Shown piece after piece: positions 8,576 through 17,351 of a stretch of 64,000 nucleotides of DNA. The notes beneath the pieces are model-generated. The model worked only from the letters and a program-made list of their open reading frames with translations. It was not told the origin of the DNA and searched no databases. The position numbers and the translations under genes were made by a program. Each line of letters starts with the position of its first letter. Positions within the stretch are counted from its first letter, which is position 1. Source of the DNA: Devosia sp. 1566 (GTDB lineage Bacteria > Pseudomonadota > Alphaproteobacteria > Rhizobiales > Devosiaceae); the NCBI RefSeq assembly GCF_004005995.1, contig NZ_CP034767.1, forward strand, positions 1,736,001 through 1,800,000, written 5' to 3'.

Positions 8576-9621
8576 CCAATGAGCCCATTGCGGCGACACT
8601 GTTCGGTCCCGAAGATCTTCGCGTCATCGAGCACCCGCTCGGGGCACTGGCGCCCGGCATGGTCCGGGTGCGCTTTGGTGCCGGCGGGATCTGCGGCTCA
8701 GACCTGCATTATTTCCGCCACGCGCGCACTGGCGATTTCGTGGTCAATGCGCCGCTGATCCTTGGCCACGAAGTGGCGGGTGAGGTCGTCGAGATCAATG
8801 GGGCGGCGCCTGGGCTCAGCGTCGGCGACCGCGTAGCGGTTAATCCTTCCCGCTGGTGTGGCCATTGCGCCCGCTGCGAGGAGGGGCGGGCCAATCTATG
8901 CGAAAACATCTACTTCATGGGCTCGGCGTCAAAGACTCCCCACATGCAGGGCGGCTTTGCCAGCATCTTTGACGCAATGCCGGCGCAATGCGTGCGGGTT
9001 GGGGGAGACGTTTCCTTCCAGGCAGCAGCACTGGCCGAGCCGCTCGCAGTCAGTTTGCACGCCGTGGCGCGAGCCGGGGAGATCGGGGGCAAGAACGCGA
9101 TCATCTTCGGCGCCGGCCCTATCGGCCTGCTGGTGATGCTCGCGGCGCGCCTCAAGGGCTGCGGTCAGATGACGGTGGCTGACATCGCCCAGGCGCCGCT
9201 GGCTTTTGCCGACCGGCTTGGAGCGGACCGCGCCATCGATCTGTCCCCTGGAGAGGCAGAGTTGACCGGCCTGGCGGCCGAAAGTCCGTTCGACATTGCG
9301 TTTGAGGTTTCCGGCACTGCAGCCGGGCTTGCTGCCGCCATTGCCAGTGTTCGCCGCGGTGGCACGGTGGTGCAGATCGGAAATCTGCCGGGCGGCAAGA
9401 TCCCGGTGCCGGCCAATGCGGTGATGAGCAAGGAAATCGACCTCAAGGGCACTTTCCGCTTCGGCACCGAGTTCAACGAGGCCGTGGAGCTGATTTCCGC
9501 CGGGGAGATCGACGTGCTCAAGCTGGTGACGGCGGAACGATCCCTAGCCGCGGCAAATGATGCGTTTCAGCTTGCCGCCGACCGGTCGCGCAGCGTCAAG
9601 GTCATGCTCACGGCGGACTAG
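8572..9621 (+). CDS. Zinc-dependent alcohol/polyol dehydrogenase, L-idonate 5-dehydrogenase-like
   Basis: Medium-chain dehydrogenase of 349 aa. The catalytic zinc site is GGICGSDLHYF (Cys41) with GHE (His66, Glu67). The structural zinc site is Cys96, Cys99, Cys102 and Cys110. The nucleotide-binding motif is IIFGAGPIGLLV. Overall it resembles L-idonate 5-dehydrogenases, which oxidise C5 of L-idonate to 5-keto-gluconate; sorbitol or threonine dehydrogenase-like activity cannot be excluded. The start overlaps the dctM stop (ATGA), so it probably acts on the imported substrate. Its TAG stop shares a CTAG with the convergent HAD gene. Confidence 0.88.
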   Translation: MTNEPIAATLFGPEDLRVIEHPLGALAPGMVRVRFGAGGICGSDLHYFRHARTGDFVVNAPLILGHEVAGEVVEINGAAPGLSVGDRVAVNPSRWCGHCARCEEGRANLCENIYFMGSASKTPHMQGGFASIFDAMPAQCVRVGGDVSFQAAALAEPLAVSLHAVARAGEIGGKNAIIFGAGPIGLLVMLAARLKGCGQMTVADIAQAPLAFADRLGADRAIDLSPGEAELTGLAAESPFDIAFEVSGTAAGLAAAIASVRRGGTVVQIGNLPGGKIPVPANAVMSKEIDLKGTFRFGTEFNEAVELISAGEIDVLKLVTAERSLAAANDAFQLAADRSRSVKVMLTAD

Positions 9622-10295
9622 GCGGAGAGAACCTTTGCAGCCACCAGGGCGAGCAGCTTCTCGTCGGCGAAATCCCTGGCAGCCATACTCGCTCCTGCGG
9701 CAACGAGTTGCTCAAGTTCAAGCCCGGTGGCAATGCCAATCGTGGTGATGCCGGCGGCGGTGGCCGACATGATGCCGGTGCGCGAATCCTCGAAGGCCAC
9801 GCAGTTGGCCGGATCGGCGCCGAGGATGCGCAGGCCTTCGAGATAGGGCAGGGGGTGCGGCTTGCCATGAGCGAGCTCGTCGCCAATGACGACGTCCTTG
9901 AAGCGCTTGCGCACCCCGATGCTGTCGAGCAGCAATTCGGCGTTGGGACGGGGGGCGTTGGTCACCGCGATGGCGGGCAGGCCTTGCGCATCGGCCCAGT
10001 CGAGCAAGGCAAACAGGCCGTGCACGGACTCGACGCCCGCGGCAGCCAGGTCACGGAACAGCGCTTCCTTGCGCATCATGATGTCCCATTGGACTGCGGG
10101 CGTCTCGCCGGGGAAAAACCGCGCGCCGATGGCTTCGTTGGCCATGCCCTGCAATTCACGCCCGAAACGCTCTCTATCGAACTGATGCCCATAAGGAGCA
10201 AAGGCCTGGTTGAAGGCCTTGAGGTGCAGCGGATCGCTTTCAACCAAGGTGCCGTCGAGGTCGAAAAGCAGTCCGGAGCGAGGTTTAAGGGTCAT
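9618..10295 (-). CDS. HAD-superfamily phosphatase (beta-phosphoglucomutase-like)
   Basis: Haloacid-dehalogenase-like phosphatase of 225 aa. Motif I is FDLDGTLVESD (nucleophile Asp12, acid/base Asp14), motif II is AVTNAPR, the lysine is in HGKPHPLPYLEGL and motif III is CVAFEDSRTGIMSA. The helical cap between residues 20 and 80 is type C1. Likely a sugar phosphate is hydrolysed or isomerised. It may be the last gene of the minus-strand ABC/formamidase-like operon (76 bp after the ATPase stop), though its function could also serve the TRAP catabolic genes that it converges on. Confidence 0.88.
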   Translation of the reverse strand: MTLKPRSGLLFDLDGTLVESDPLHLKAFNQAFAPYGHQFDRERFGRELQGMANEAIGARFFPGETPAVQWDIMMRKEALFRDLAAAGVESVHGLFALLDWADAQGLPAIAVTNAPRPNAELLLDSIGVRKRFKDVVIGDELAHGKPHPLPYLEGLRILGADPANCVAFEDSRTGIMSATAAGITTIGIATGLELEQLVAAGASMAARDFADEKLLALVAAKVLSA

Positions 10296-10371
10296 TTTGA
10301 TCTTGCGGTTCCAGCGCGGGGGTTAATCGTCGGCGGCGCGAGCTGTCGGCCGTGAGCCTGCTGTGGGATGC

Positions 10372-11172
10372 CTAGCGATGCTCCATGGACATGACTTTAA
10401 GCGTTTCCTCGCGGATGTCGGCGAGGACGTCCCGCTTGAGGGCTGAGAATTCGGGGCTGGTGACGATGTCGTAGCGGCGGGGGCGCTCCAGATCGACCTT
10501 GAGTTCCCGCTTGAGCCGGCCGGGCCGCGACGCCAGAACAACCACCCGGTCAGCCAGGAAGATGGCTTCCTCCACGTCATGGGTGACGAACAGCACGGTG
10601 ACCTTGTGGTCTTCCCATACTTTGAGCAGCAACTCCTGCATCATGCCGCGGGTCTGGGCATCGAGGGCTCCGAACGGCTCGTCCATCAGGAGCAGGGAGG
10701 GCTTGTAAACGAGGGCGCGCGCAATGGCGACACGCTGGCGCATGCCGCCCGAGAGCTGGCGCGGATAGGCCTGCTCGAAGCCGGCGAGCCCCACTTCGGC
10801 GATGAACTGGCGCACCAGTTCAGCTTTTTCGGCCTTGCCCATGCGGCTCTTTTCGAGCGCAAAGAGGATGTTGCCCTCAACGGTCATCCACTCGAAGAGG
10901 CTATAGCCCTGGAACACGAAGCCACGGTCCCGGCCGGGGCCGGTCACCGATTTGCCGTCGATAAGGACATCGCCAAAGGTCGGCTCGGTCAGGCCGCCAA
11001 CCATGTTGAGGAGCGTAGACTTGCCACAGCCCGAGGTGCCGACGATGGAAACGAATTCGTTGGGCGCGACGGTCAGATCGATGCGGTCGATGGCCAGGAA
11101 CTCGTCACCGCCCTCGCCAAAAATCTTGCCGACCGCATCAACGACGATCTTGGGAGTGGATACGGCGCTCAT
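10372..11172 (-). CDS. ABC transporter ATP-binding protein, nitrate/sulfonate/taurine (TauB/SsuB) type
   Basis: Cytoplasmic ATPase of 266 aa. Walker A is GTSGCGKSTLLNM, the Q-loop is GFVFQGYSLFEWMTV, the signature is QLSGGMRQRVAIARAL, Walker B is LLLMDEPFGALDAQTR and the H-switch is VLFVTHDVEEA. The EPFGALDAQTR pattern and the downstream RPGRLKRE segment are typical of the TauB/SsuB/NrtD group. The start overlaps the permease stop (ATGA). It energises the importer whose permease and binding protein lie upstream. Confidence 0.93.
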   Translation of the reverse strand: MSAVSTPKIVVDAVGKIFGEGGDEFLAIDRIDLTVAPNEFVSIVGTSGCGKSTLLNMVGGLTEPTFGDVLIDGKSVTGPGRDRGFVFQGYSLFEWMTVEGNILFALEKSRMGKAEKAELVRQFIAEVGLAGFEQAYPRQLSGGMRQRVAIARALVYKPSLLLMDEPFGALDAQTRGMMQELLLKVWEDHKVTVLFVTHDVEEAIFLADRVVVLASRPGRLKRELKVDLERPRRYDIVTSPEFSALKRDVLADIREETLKVMSMEHR

Positions 11173-12026
11173 CGATTACCCGTCCAGCGGAATAGGGAGC
11201 GGCCCGTGCGTTTGAAGGCGTAGTCCGTCAGCAAGCCGAGCAGGCCGATAAACAGCGTGCCGAAGATGATGGTGTCGGTGGCAAGATAGCGCTGGGCGTC
11301 CATGATGCGGCGGCCAAGGCCGGTTTGGGCGGCAACCAATTCTGCAACCACGAGATAGGTCCAGGTCCAGCCAATGGTGATGCGGCACGTGTCCCAGATG
11401 GCGGGCAGGGCGGCGGGCAGGATGATGCGCCACAGGATCTCGGTATTGGAAAAGCCCAAGGTCTGGCCGGCACGAATGAGGTTGATGTCGATGGTCTTGA
11501 CATTGTCCATCACCATCAGGGCCATCTGGAAAAAGGTCCCGAGGAAAAGGATCAGGATCTTCTGCTCGTCCCCGATGCCGGCCCATAGGATGGTCAGCGG
11601 GATCAGCGCCACGACGGGCATGTAGCGAATGGTCGAGATCAGCGGCTCAAGGGCGCCTTCGAACAGGCGAAAATTGCCCATGAGGATGCCAATCGGAATG
11701 GCCAGCAGCGCCGCACTCAGCCAGCCCACAAGGATGCGGTAGACGCTGACACTGGCGTCCTGAAGGAGAATGCCCGTGCTGATCTGCCGCCAGGCTTCCT
11801 CGAGGATGGCGTAGGGGCTGGGAAGAAAGAGGGGTTTGACGAGGCCCAGCGCCGTGACCGCCCACCACACCAACACCAGCGCAACCGGAACCACAAAGCC
11901 CGCGCCGTTGAAAACGCTGTCTGGAATGGATTGGCGCAGCCGCAACAGGCCGGCGCGGCTGCGGCTCTTGCGGCGATCGGTCCGGCCGGCAGCGGCGGCT
12001 TGGGCGATGCTCGAACTCTTGGGCAT
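11169..12026 (-). CDS. ABC transporter permease, nitrate/sulfonate/taurine type
   Basis: Inner-membrane permease of 285 aa with a basic N-terminal tail (residues 12-30) and six hydrophobic helices. The BPD_transp_1 coupling loop reads AGQTLGFSNTEILWRIILPA, with the EAA-like glycine at the usual place. The following segment ALPAIWDTCRITIGWTWTYL matches TauC/SsuC. It lies between the binding protein and the ATPase on the minus strand, the standard order of this transporter class. Confidence 0.92.
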   Translation of the reverse strand: MPKSSSIAQAAAAGRTDRRKSRSRAGLLRLRQSIPDSVFNGAGFVVPVALVLVWWAVTALGLVKPLFLPSPYAILEEAWRQISTGILLQDASVSVYRILVGWLSAALLAIPIGILMGNFRLFEGALEPLISTIRYMPVVALIPLTILWAGIGDEQKILILFLGTFFQMALMVMDNVKTIDINLIRAGQTLGFSNTEILWRIILPAALPAIWDTCRITIGWTWTYLVVAELVAAQTGLGRRIMDAQRYLATDTIIFGTLFIGLLGLLTDYAFKRTGRSLFRWTGNR

Positions 12027-12080
12027 GCTGGTTCTTGTGATCCGGAGTGAAAGCCGGCGCTTGGGGGCGCCGGCCAGGGA

Positions 12081-13046
12081 TTAGCGGCTGGCGGCCGCGT
12101 TGACCGCCGCAAGGTCGAGGAAGTCTTCCCCGGTCGGCACGGTCTTGACGTCGTTCGGATTGGCCTGCTGCATGATACCGCCGATCTCTTCGACGGTGGC
12201 CTGGAACTCGCCGCCAAGGGCTGCGGCATTTTCAGCGAGGTCATAGAGGTGCACGCCGGCAAAGGCGGTGTTGAATTCCTCGATGGGGCTGCCGACGGCG
12301 TCGGCAATGATCTTGCCGCCTTCTTCCGGGTTGTCGCGCATGAAGGTCACCGCCTGGTCCCAGGCCTTGATGATGCCGACCAGGGCGTCTTGGTTTCCGG
12401 CAATGAAGCTTGCTTCGGCGGCCAGGACGTCACTGATCAGGCCCGGCTTTTCGCCAGCCGTATAGAGCACCTTGAAGTCCGGACCCTGCGCCAGGGCAGC
12501 GGAGATATAGGGCTCATAGGTGACGGCAATGTCCACGCGGCCAGCGATCAGCGCCAGGCCCGCATCAGCGGCCGCCAACGGGACAGCCTCCACATCGGCA
12601 ATGGTAAGGCCGTTAGAGTTAAGCGCGTAGTTGATCAGCAGATCGCTGGTGGAGCCGATCTCATAGGCGACCTTCTTGCCCTTGAGTTCGGCGATCGAGG
12701 CAATGTTGTTGCCCGCCAACACGGCATCCGCCGTCGTCGAGCCGTCCATGATCATGAAACCCTTGAGATCCACGCCGTTGTTGATGTTGAGGATCACGGT
12801 ATTGGTGGCAGCCGAGATGACCTGGATATTGCCGCTGGCTAGTGCTGCCGCCATGTCCTGGTCCCAAGTGAAGTTGATAAGGTCAACTTCGACGCCGTTC
12901 TCTTCAAAAAAGCCCTTTTGGTCGGCAATCCAGAGCGGGCCATAGCCAAGCCAGGGCTGCACGCCGATCTTGATGGCCTCAGCCTGAGCGGGAAGGGCGA
13001 GCGCGGTCAGCGCCAGGCTCGCGAAGGCAATCGATGCAATTTTCAT
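12081..13046 (-). CDS. ABC transporter substrate-binding protein, TauA/NMT1-like
   Basis: Periplasmic receptor of 321 aa. Signal peptide MKIASIAFAS to LPAQAEA precedes IKIGVQPWLGYGPLWIADQK, the classical opening of TauA/SsuA/NrtA-like proteins. Then come GFFEENGVEVDLINF and AVTYEPYISAAL. ATG 13046 is chosen because AAAGGAAA lies 7 nt upstream and the signal peptide begins there. It follows the formamidase-like gene by 60 bp on the same strand, so substrate import and hydrolysis may be linked. The ligand is unknown. Confidence 0.9.
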   Translation of the reverse strand: MKIASIAFASLALTALALPAQAEAIKIGVQPWLGYGPLWIADQKGFFEENGVEVDLINFTWDQDMAAALASGNIQVISAATNTVILNINNGVDLKGFMIMDGSTTADAVLAGNNIASIAELKGKKVAYEIGSTSDLLINYALNSNGLTIADVEAVPLAAADAGLALIAGRVDIAVTYEPYISAALAQGPDFKVLYTAGEKPGLISDVLAAEASFIAGNQDALVGIIKAWDQAVTFMRDNPEEGGKIIADAVGSPIEEFNTAFAGVHLYDLAENAAALGGEFQATVEEIGGIMQQANPNDVKTVPTGEDFLDLAAVNAAASR

Positions 13047-13106
13047 GGGCAATTTCCTTTGGTGACACGCCGGTGAGCAATTCGCCGCATACATGAACGG
13101 ATTAGA

Positions 13107-15065
13107 TCAGCTTGCAAAGTGCAAGAGCAGGTTCGTGGTGATCCTGCCCACATCGTTTTGATCATCGGGGCCGGGCAGGGCGCCAAGGAAACATACGGAA
13201 CTGGCGGAAAAGACGGCCCCGCCAGATGGATGGGGCAGATAGGTCATCTCGGCGAGCCGACGAGCTTCTCGCTCCGGCGAGCCACCTTCATACCACCGGC
13301 CGGGATCGTCGACATAGTCCTCGGAAAAGCCCGAAGCGGTGGCGAGAACCACGATCCCGTCCGGGGTGCCGAGGAGCCAGTTGGTGTTGTCGACCTCGTA
13401 GCCAGCGGCTCCGCCGAGAACCATGCCGGTATCGCCGAAGTTCTCTCCGATCACGCCATCGAACAGCCAGGCGAACGCCTCGTCATGGCTGGCCGGCGCG
13501 CGCGTAAAGGGCAGGGCCTTGCTGAACCCCATCAGGGCGATGCCAACGCCGGTCAGGCTGAACTCGCCCCGGCCCCGGTCGCGCAAATAACCGCCCGGCT
13601 CGTTGGTGAGGGCGAGCGGCATCTCGGCGAGCGGGCCGTCCCAGGTGCGGCCCGGCTGGGTGGGGCCACGGCGCAGCTCCATCAAATTGTCCTTGAAGGC
13701 GACTGCGGCGGCAAAGCCATTGCCCCCCATATAGGCCAGGCGCCCGCCACCGGCCACATAGGTGCGATAGGCTTCTTCCATGGCGACCGAGAGATATTCG
13801 GGGTGGCTGCCGGTGACAACGCCCTTGTAGCGCGCCAGCAGGCCAGCGCCGTCCCGATGCAGATCGTGATCGGTGGTAAGGTCGAAGGCGATGCCGTTGC
13901 GGGCGGCAAAGCGCAGGAAGTGCAGATCGACGGGCAGCAGGTGTGGCGCGCCGCAAAGCGGGTAGACGTAATCGTCGCGCAGGGTGGCCTTTGGCCGCCG
14001 GGTGGATGCAAGGGAAACACCACTCGCGTCCGAGTGATAGTCGTAGAGTGAACGTAGATTGTTGGCGCGGGCGAACGCATGACCACGATCGGTGCCGATC
14101 CATTCGTAGAGATGCGGCGGCAGGAATTCATCGGCATAGGCGAGATAGGTGGCGGTGGGTGCCACAAAGAGCAGCCGAGATTGGGCCTGTTGAGCAGAAA
14201 CAAAGAACGGCAGCCGCTCGATCTCGCCGCCTGCAGTCACCAGTTCAACCGCGTAGACGCCCGATCGTGCATCGGCGGGAATGTCGATGGCGAAGTTTGC
14301 GGACCACTCAAGGCCAGCCATGTCCGTGTCGTGAAAATGGATGGCGTCGTAATGGCTGGGTGTCAGCCGCGGATCAAGGCTCGAGCCGTCCCAACGGGCG
14401 GAGCGGACGCAAAAGGTTGGGTTGTTATGCAGCGTCAACTGCAGGTCGCCCGCGGGAAGTGGCTCTGCGGTGAATAGCGTCGGAAACGTCCAGTTGGCCC
14501 GGTCACTCTCGGTGGTGACGGCGATGTTGGCGAGGCGGCAGTTGAGGGTCGGGAGTGCTTCGCCTGAATCCGAGCAGAAGATCAGCCTTTGAGGTGTCTG
14601 AGCTGCAAGCTCGCAGGACAGCGTGAAAGGGCTGAAGCGATGGAGCGCGGTGATCGCGAGGGTCCCAGCGGCGAACTCGACCTTCAGCCATTGGTTGGTG
14701 GGCAGGGTGCCGATCTGGGTTTCAACGCCTGGAGCCTGGTAGATCAGCCGGTCATTGTCCTCGATGAGAAGCGCGAAGCTGCCGGTGTCGAGCAGCACGC
14801 GCCGACCGGAATTACGGGTGAGCAGGAGCTCGAACGACAGCGCGGTGACTGCGGCCGGGGCCTCGATGCTCAGCCAGGAGCCTTGCGAGAAGCTGCAATG
14901 CTTGACCTCCTGCAAACGCTTGACCGGCCAGTCCAGCTCCGGCAGATCGTCGCGATCAAGAGCACGGATACGGACCGCTTCGACCGGGCTGCGGCTCGAA
15001 CAGGAAACCAGGCGCTGCCGAGCGGCATCGCCGGTCCAGGGTTCGACATAGCCAGTCACGGCCAT
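13107..15065 (-). CDS. N,N-dimethylformamidase large-subunit-like protein
   Basis: About 652 aa. The start TGYVEPWTGDAARQRLVSC resembles the opening of the dimethylformamidase large (beta) subunit. Residues of about 80-200 form a beta-rich, concanavalin-like insert. The C-terminal 400 residues carry the family blocks FVAPTATYLAYADE, NLRSLYDYHSDASG, FDLTTDHDLHRDG, VVTGSHPEYLS and GGRLAYMGGNGF. Dimethylformamidase is an iron enzyme with tyrosine and glutamate ligands, and tyrosine/histidine/glutamate-rich blocks are present, but I cannot assign ligands. No small-subunit gene is next to it. ATG 15065 is preferred to 15092 by family alignment; neither has a strong ribosome-binding site. The actual amide substrate is unknown. 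Confidence 0.8.
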   Translation of the reverse strand: MAVTGYVEPWTGDAARQRLVSCSSRSPVEAVRIRALDRDDLPELDWPVKRLQEVKHCSFSQGSWLSIEAPAAVTALSFELLLTRNSGRRVLLDTGSFALLIEDNDRLIYQAPGVETQIGTLPTNQWLKVEFAAGTLAITALHRFSPFTLSCELAAQTPQRLIFCSDSGEALPTLNCRLANIAVTTESDRANWTFPTLFTAEPLPAGDLQLTLHNNPTFCVRSARWDGSSLDPRLTPSHYDAIHFHDTDMAGLEWSANFAIDIPADARSGVYAVELVTAGGEIERLPFFVSAQQAQSRLLFVAPTATYLAYADEFLPPHLYEWIGTDRGHAFARANNLRSLYDYHSDASGVSLASTRRPKATLRDDYVYPLCGAPHLLPVDLHFLRFAARNGIAFDLTTDHDLHRDGAGLLARYKGVVTGSHPEYLSVAMEEAYRTYVAGGGRLAYMGGNGFAAAVAFKDNLMELRRGPTQPGRTWDGPLAEMPLALTNEPGGYLRDRGRGEFSLTGVGIALMGFSKALPFTRAPASHDEAFAWLFDGVIGENFGDTGMVLGGAAGYEVDNTNWLLGTPDGIVVLATASGFSEDYVDDPGRWYEGGSPEREARRLAEMTYLPHPSGGAVFSASSVCFLGALPGPDDQNDVGRITTNLLLHFAS

Positions 15066-15359
15066 GGCCGCGTGATCAATAGTGCGCCGCATAGGTTGAA
15101 GTCTCGCAGAGGAGCTTGGCTTCTAGAGCACCCAAGACGCGACGCAAAGTCCTGTCTTGCCATCCGTCTGACCCAGGAAGCTTGGTGAAGCCGGAAACAA
15201 GCTTGGGCCCAGCAGGCTCGCGGCAGGGCGGAGCCGATGAGACAGCCATCCAACAGGGCGGGGGCGGTGTATGAATAATTTCAGCACAAAGAGGACTTGC
15301 TAAGAATATTTTCAGCGCTAGGCTTGGTGCCTCCCTCCAGCCTCCTCAAGGACCCGCAA
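15066..15359. promoter_or_regulatory. Divergent intergenic region between the formamidase-like and nucleoside hydrolase genes
   Basis: No gene is visible in this stretch of about 290 bp. It must hold the promoters of the minus-strand formamidase/ABC operon and of the nucleoside hydrolase. TTGCTA (15297-15302) and TAGGCT (15319-15324), 16 bp apart, are a weak candidate promoter for the latter. ATTTCAGC and ATTTTCAGC recur near 15280 and 15307. The TGTAA/TTACA palindromes seen near the RpiR gene are absent here. Confidence 0.35.
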
Positions 15360-16316
15360 GTGACCTCGACCTGCCGCATGATCCTCGACGTTGATACCGG
15401 CATCGACGATGCCATGGCCGTGGTGTTTGCGCTCAATCATCCCGGCATTCAGCTGGAAGCGCTGACCACAACCTACGGCAATATCGATGTGGCTTCCGCC
15501 ACGCGCAACACGCTGCAGCTGCTGGAAGCGGCGGGACGGACCGATATTCCGGTGGCGGCGGGGTGTTCGCGGGCGCTGACGCGGCCGTTTCACAAGCGCG
15601 GCAGCCGCATCCATGGCTCCAATGGGTTGGGCGAAGTGGAACTGCCGCTGCCCACAAGCCAAGCGCGGCCGATCTGGGGGCCAGACCTGATCATTGAGCT
15701 GGTACGGGCCAATCCGGGCGAGTTGACGCTGGTGCCGGTGGGGCCGATGACCAATGTGGCGCAGGCCTTGATGAAGGCGCCTGACATTGCCGAAAAGCTC
15801 AAAGGTCTGGTGCTGATGGGCGGCACGATCTGGCATCCGGGCGTGCCCGGCATCGCCTCGCCGGTGGCCGACGCCAATTTTTTCAATGATCCGGAAGCAG
15901 CGCGGATCGTGTTGCAATCGGGCGCGCCGATCACATTGGTGGGCATGGATGTGACCATGAAAACCAAGCTGACGGCACCGATGATGGACGAAATCGCCGC
16001 GCGCGGCGGCAAGGCGGCCGGGATCACCATGCAGGCGGCGCGGTTCTATCTCGCAGCTTATCAGGCGCAGTATCCGGACATAACTTATTGCGCGCTGCAT
16101 GACCCGCTGGCAGTGGCGGTGGCGCAGGACCCATCGGTGGTGACCATCGAGCCGATGCAGATCGATGTGGAATGCGTCGGGGAGCTGACACGCGGCCAAG
16201 TTATTCCCGATCGCCGCCGCACCGGCACGACGGTGCCCAGTGCCGGAGTGGCCGTGGCGGTGGACAGCGAGCGCTTCGAGGCGCTGTTCTTGGAAACGAT
16301 GGTCGCCGGGGCCTAG
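15360..16316 (+). CDS. Inosine-uridine-preferring nucleoside hydrolase family protein
   Basis: Ribohydrolase of 318 aa that splits the N-glycosidic bond of a nucleoside. The calcium-binding signature LDVDTGIDDAMAV is intact, as are ALTTTYGNIDV, the TLVPVGPMTNVAQAL segment, ADANFFNDPEAA and the late acidic residue in YCALHDPLAVA. GTG 15360 is chosen because AAGGA lies 8 nt upstream and the protein then starts close to the conserved strand; the frame is open back to TTG 15297. It shares a CTAG with the convergent RpiR gene. It probably supplies bases for the deaminase and amidase encoded nearby, which is inference. Confidence 0.92.
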   Translation: MTSTCRMILDVDTGIDDAMAVVFALNHPGIQLEALTTTYGNIDVASATRNTLQLLEAAGRTDIPVAAGCSRALTRPFHKRGSRIHGSNGLGEVELPLPTSQARPIWGPDLIIELVRANPGELTLVPVGPMTNVAQALMKAPDIAEKLKGLVLMGGTIWHPGVPGIASPVADANFFNDPEAARIVLQSGAPITLVGMDVTMKTKLTAPMMDEIAARGGKAAGITMQAARFYLAAYQAQYPDITYCALHDPLAVAVAQDPSVVTIEPMQIDVECVGELTRGQVIPDRRRTGTTVPSAGVAVAVDSERFEALFLETMVAGA

Positions 16317-17218
16317 CGGCTGCGTTCGGGGGCGATGAGCCAGGGATAGGCGAAGTCGGCGAATTTTTCGGCGGCTTGCGTGGCGCCGGGGGAACGGGAG
16401 GCGACCCCGGCTGCGACGGCTTCGAGCAGGGCCAGGATCGCGGTATCGGAAGTGGAGCTGAAGGAGCGGGTGGCGCGCACATAAAGCGTCAGCGTGCCAA
16501 GGCTCGCCAGGGGCGAAGTCTGCTGATCGGTGATGGCGAGAATGGGGATGCCGCGGCGCTGCACGGTGCGGGTGATTTCCACGGTGTCGCGCATATAGCG
16601 CGGGAAGGCGATCGAGACCACGAGGTCCTTTTTGGTGAAACGCGAAAGATTGCGGGCCGCCGAAAGCGTGCCCCCGCCATTATCGATCATGCGCACCGGC
16701 CGGTCGGCGAGTTCCAGGCGATGGGCAAAGACATTGCCGAGGGCGGCGGCATTGTCGAAGGCGAGGATGAAAATGTTCTCGGCCCCGAGGATCATCTCCA
16801 CGGCCTGCTCGGCGCTGGCAGTATCGAGATTGCGCATCGTCTGGGTGAGGTTGTCGATGTCCTGCTCGATGGAGGCAGCGATCACATCGCGCAGACTCGA
16901 CTTTTCCGAGAGCTTGGTGCGCAGGCGCTCCACTGGGGCAAACACCGATTCAAAACCCTGCACCACTTCGGCGCGAAACTGCGCATAGCCCTCAAAGCCC
17001 AAGGAACGGGCAAACCGGTTGGCGGTAGCGACGGAAACGCCCGAGGCGGTGACCGTGTCGTTGATGCTCATCTGCGCCACCTGCATAGGCTCGGACAGCA
17101 CGAAATCGGCGAAGGAACGCAAGGCTGGCGACAAACCTGGATAAGCCCTGGCGATGCGCTGGGCGACTTCGGAATCGGCAGGCAAATAGCCAAATGATGA
17201 AGTTTTAGGCAGGTTCAA
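16313..17218 (-). CDS. RpiR/MurR-family transcriptional regulator (HTH plus SIS domain)
   Basis: About 301 aa. The N-terminal HTH_6 domain contains SINDTVTASGVSVATANRFA and RSLGFEGYAQFR. The C-terminal SIS sugar-phosphate-binding domain runs from about residue 120, with FILAFDNAAALGNVFAHRLE and DLVVSIAFPRYMRDTVE. A TTG at about 17218 with GGAGG 6 nt upstream is the likely start. A longer frame reaches ATG 17323, but it would run through the two palindromes at 17239-17287. It is divergent from the large ABC/catabolic operon and convergent with the nucleoside hydrolase, so it is probably the local regulator, sensing a phosphorylated sugar such as a ribose derivative. Confidence 0.9.
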   Translation of the reverse strand: MNLPKTSSFGYLPADSEVAQRIARAYPGLSPALRSFADFVLSEPMQVAQMSINDTVTASGVSVATANRFARSLGFEGYAQFRAEVVQGFESVFAPVERLRTKLSEKSSLRDVIAASIEQDIDNLTQTMRNLDTASAEQAVEMILGAENIFILAFDNAAALGNVFAHRLELADRPVRMIDNGGGTLSAARNLSRFTKKDLVVSIAFPRYMRDTVEITRTVQRRGIPILAITDQQTSPLASLGTLTLYVRATRSFSSTSDTAILALLEAVAAGVASRSPGATQAAEKFADFAYPWLIAPERSR

Positions 17219-17238
17219 TTTTTGCCTCCGAATGCTAT

Positions 17239-17254
17239 TGTAATCAAAATTACA
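17239..17254. promoter_or_regulatory. Palindromic operator, candidate RpiR-family site 1
   Basis: TGTAAT-CAAA-ATTACA, a perfect 6-bp inverted repeat with a 4-bp spacer, just upstream of the RpiR-family start. The RpiR-family regulator HexR is known to bind TGTAAT/ATTACA-type palindromes, so this is a good candidate for autoregulation. Binding by this particular protein is inference. Confidence 0.65.
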
Positions 17255-17266
17255 TATGCTAGCGTA

Positions 17267-17287
17267 GCTGTAACAACGGATTACAGC
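17267..17287. promoter_or_regulatory. Palindromic operator, candidate RpiR-family site 2
   Basis: GCTGTAA-CAACGGA-TTACAGC, a perfect 7-bp inverted repeat with a 7-bp spacer, 12 bp from site 1 and sharing its TGTAA/TTACA arms. Together the two sites fill the divergent region between the regulator and the binding-protein operon, where one protein could control both directions. Confidence 0.6.
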
Positions 17288-17351
17288 CAGCGCTTTTGCG
17301 GCCGTAAACGCCAAGCTTCGCATGTGTGGACAGCAGCAAGGAGCCGTGCCG

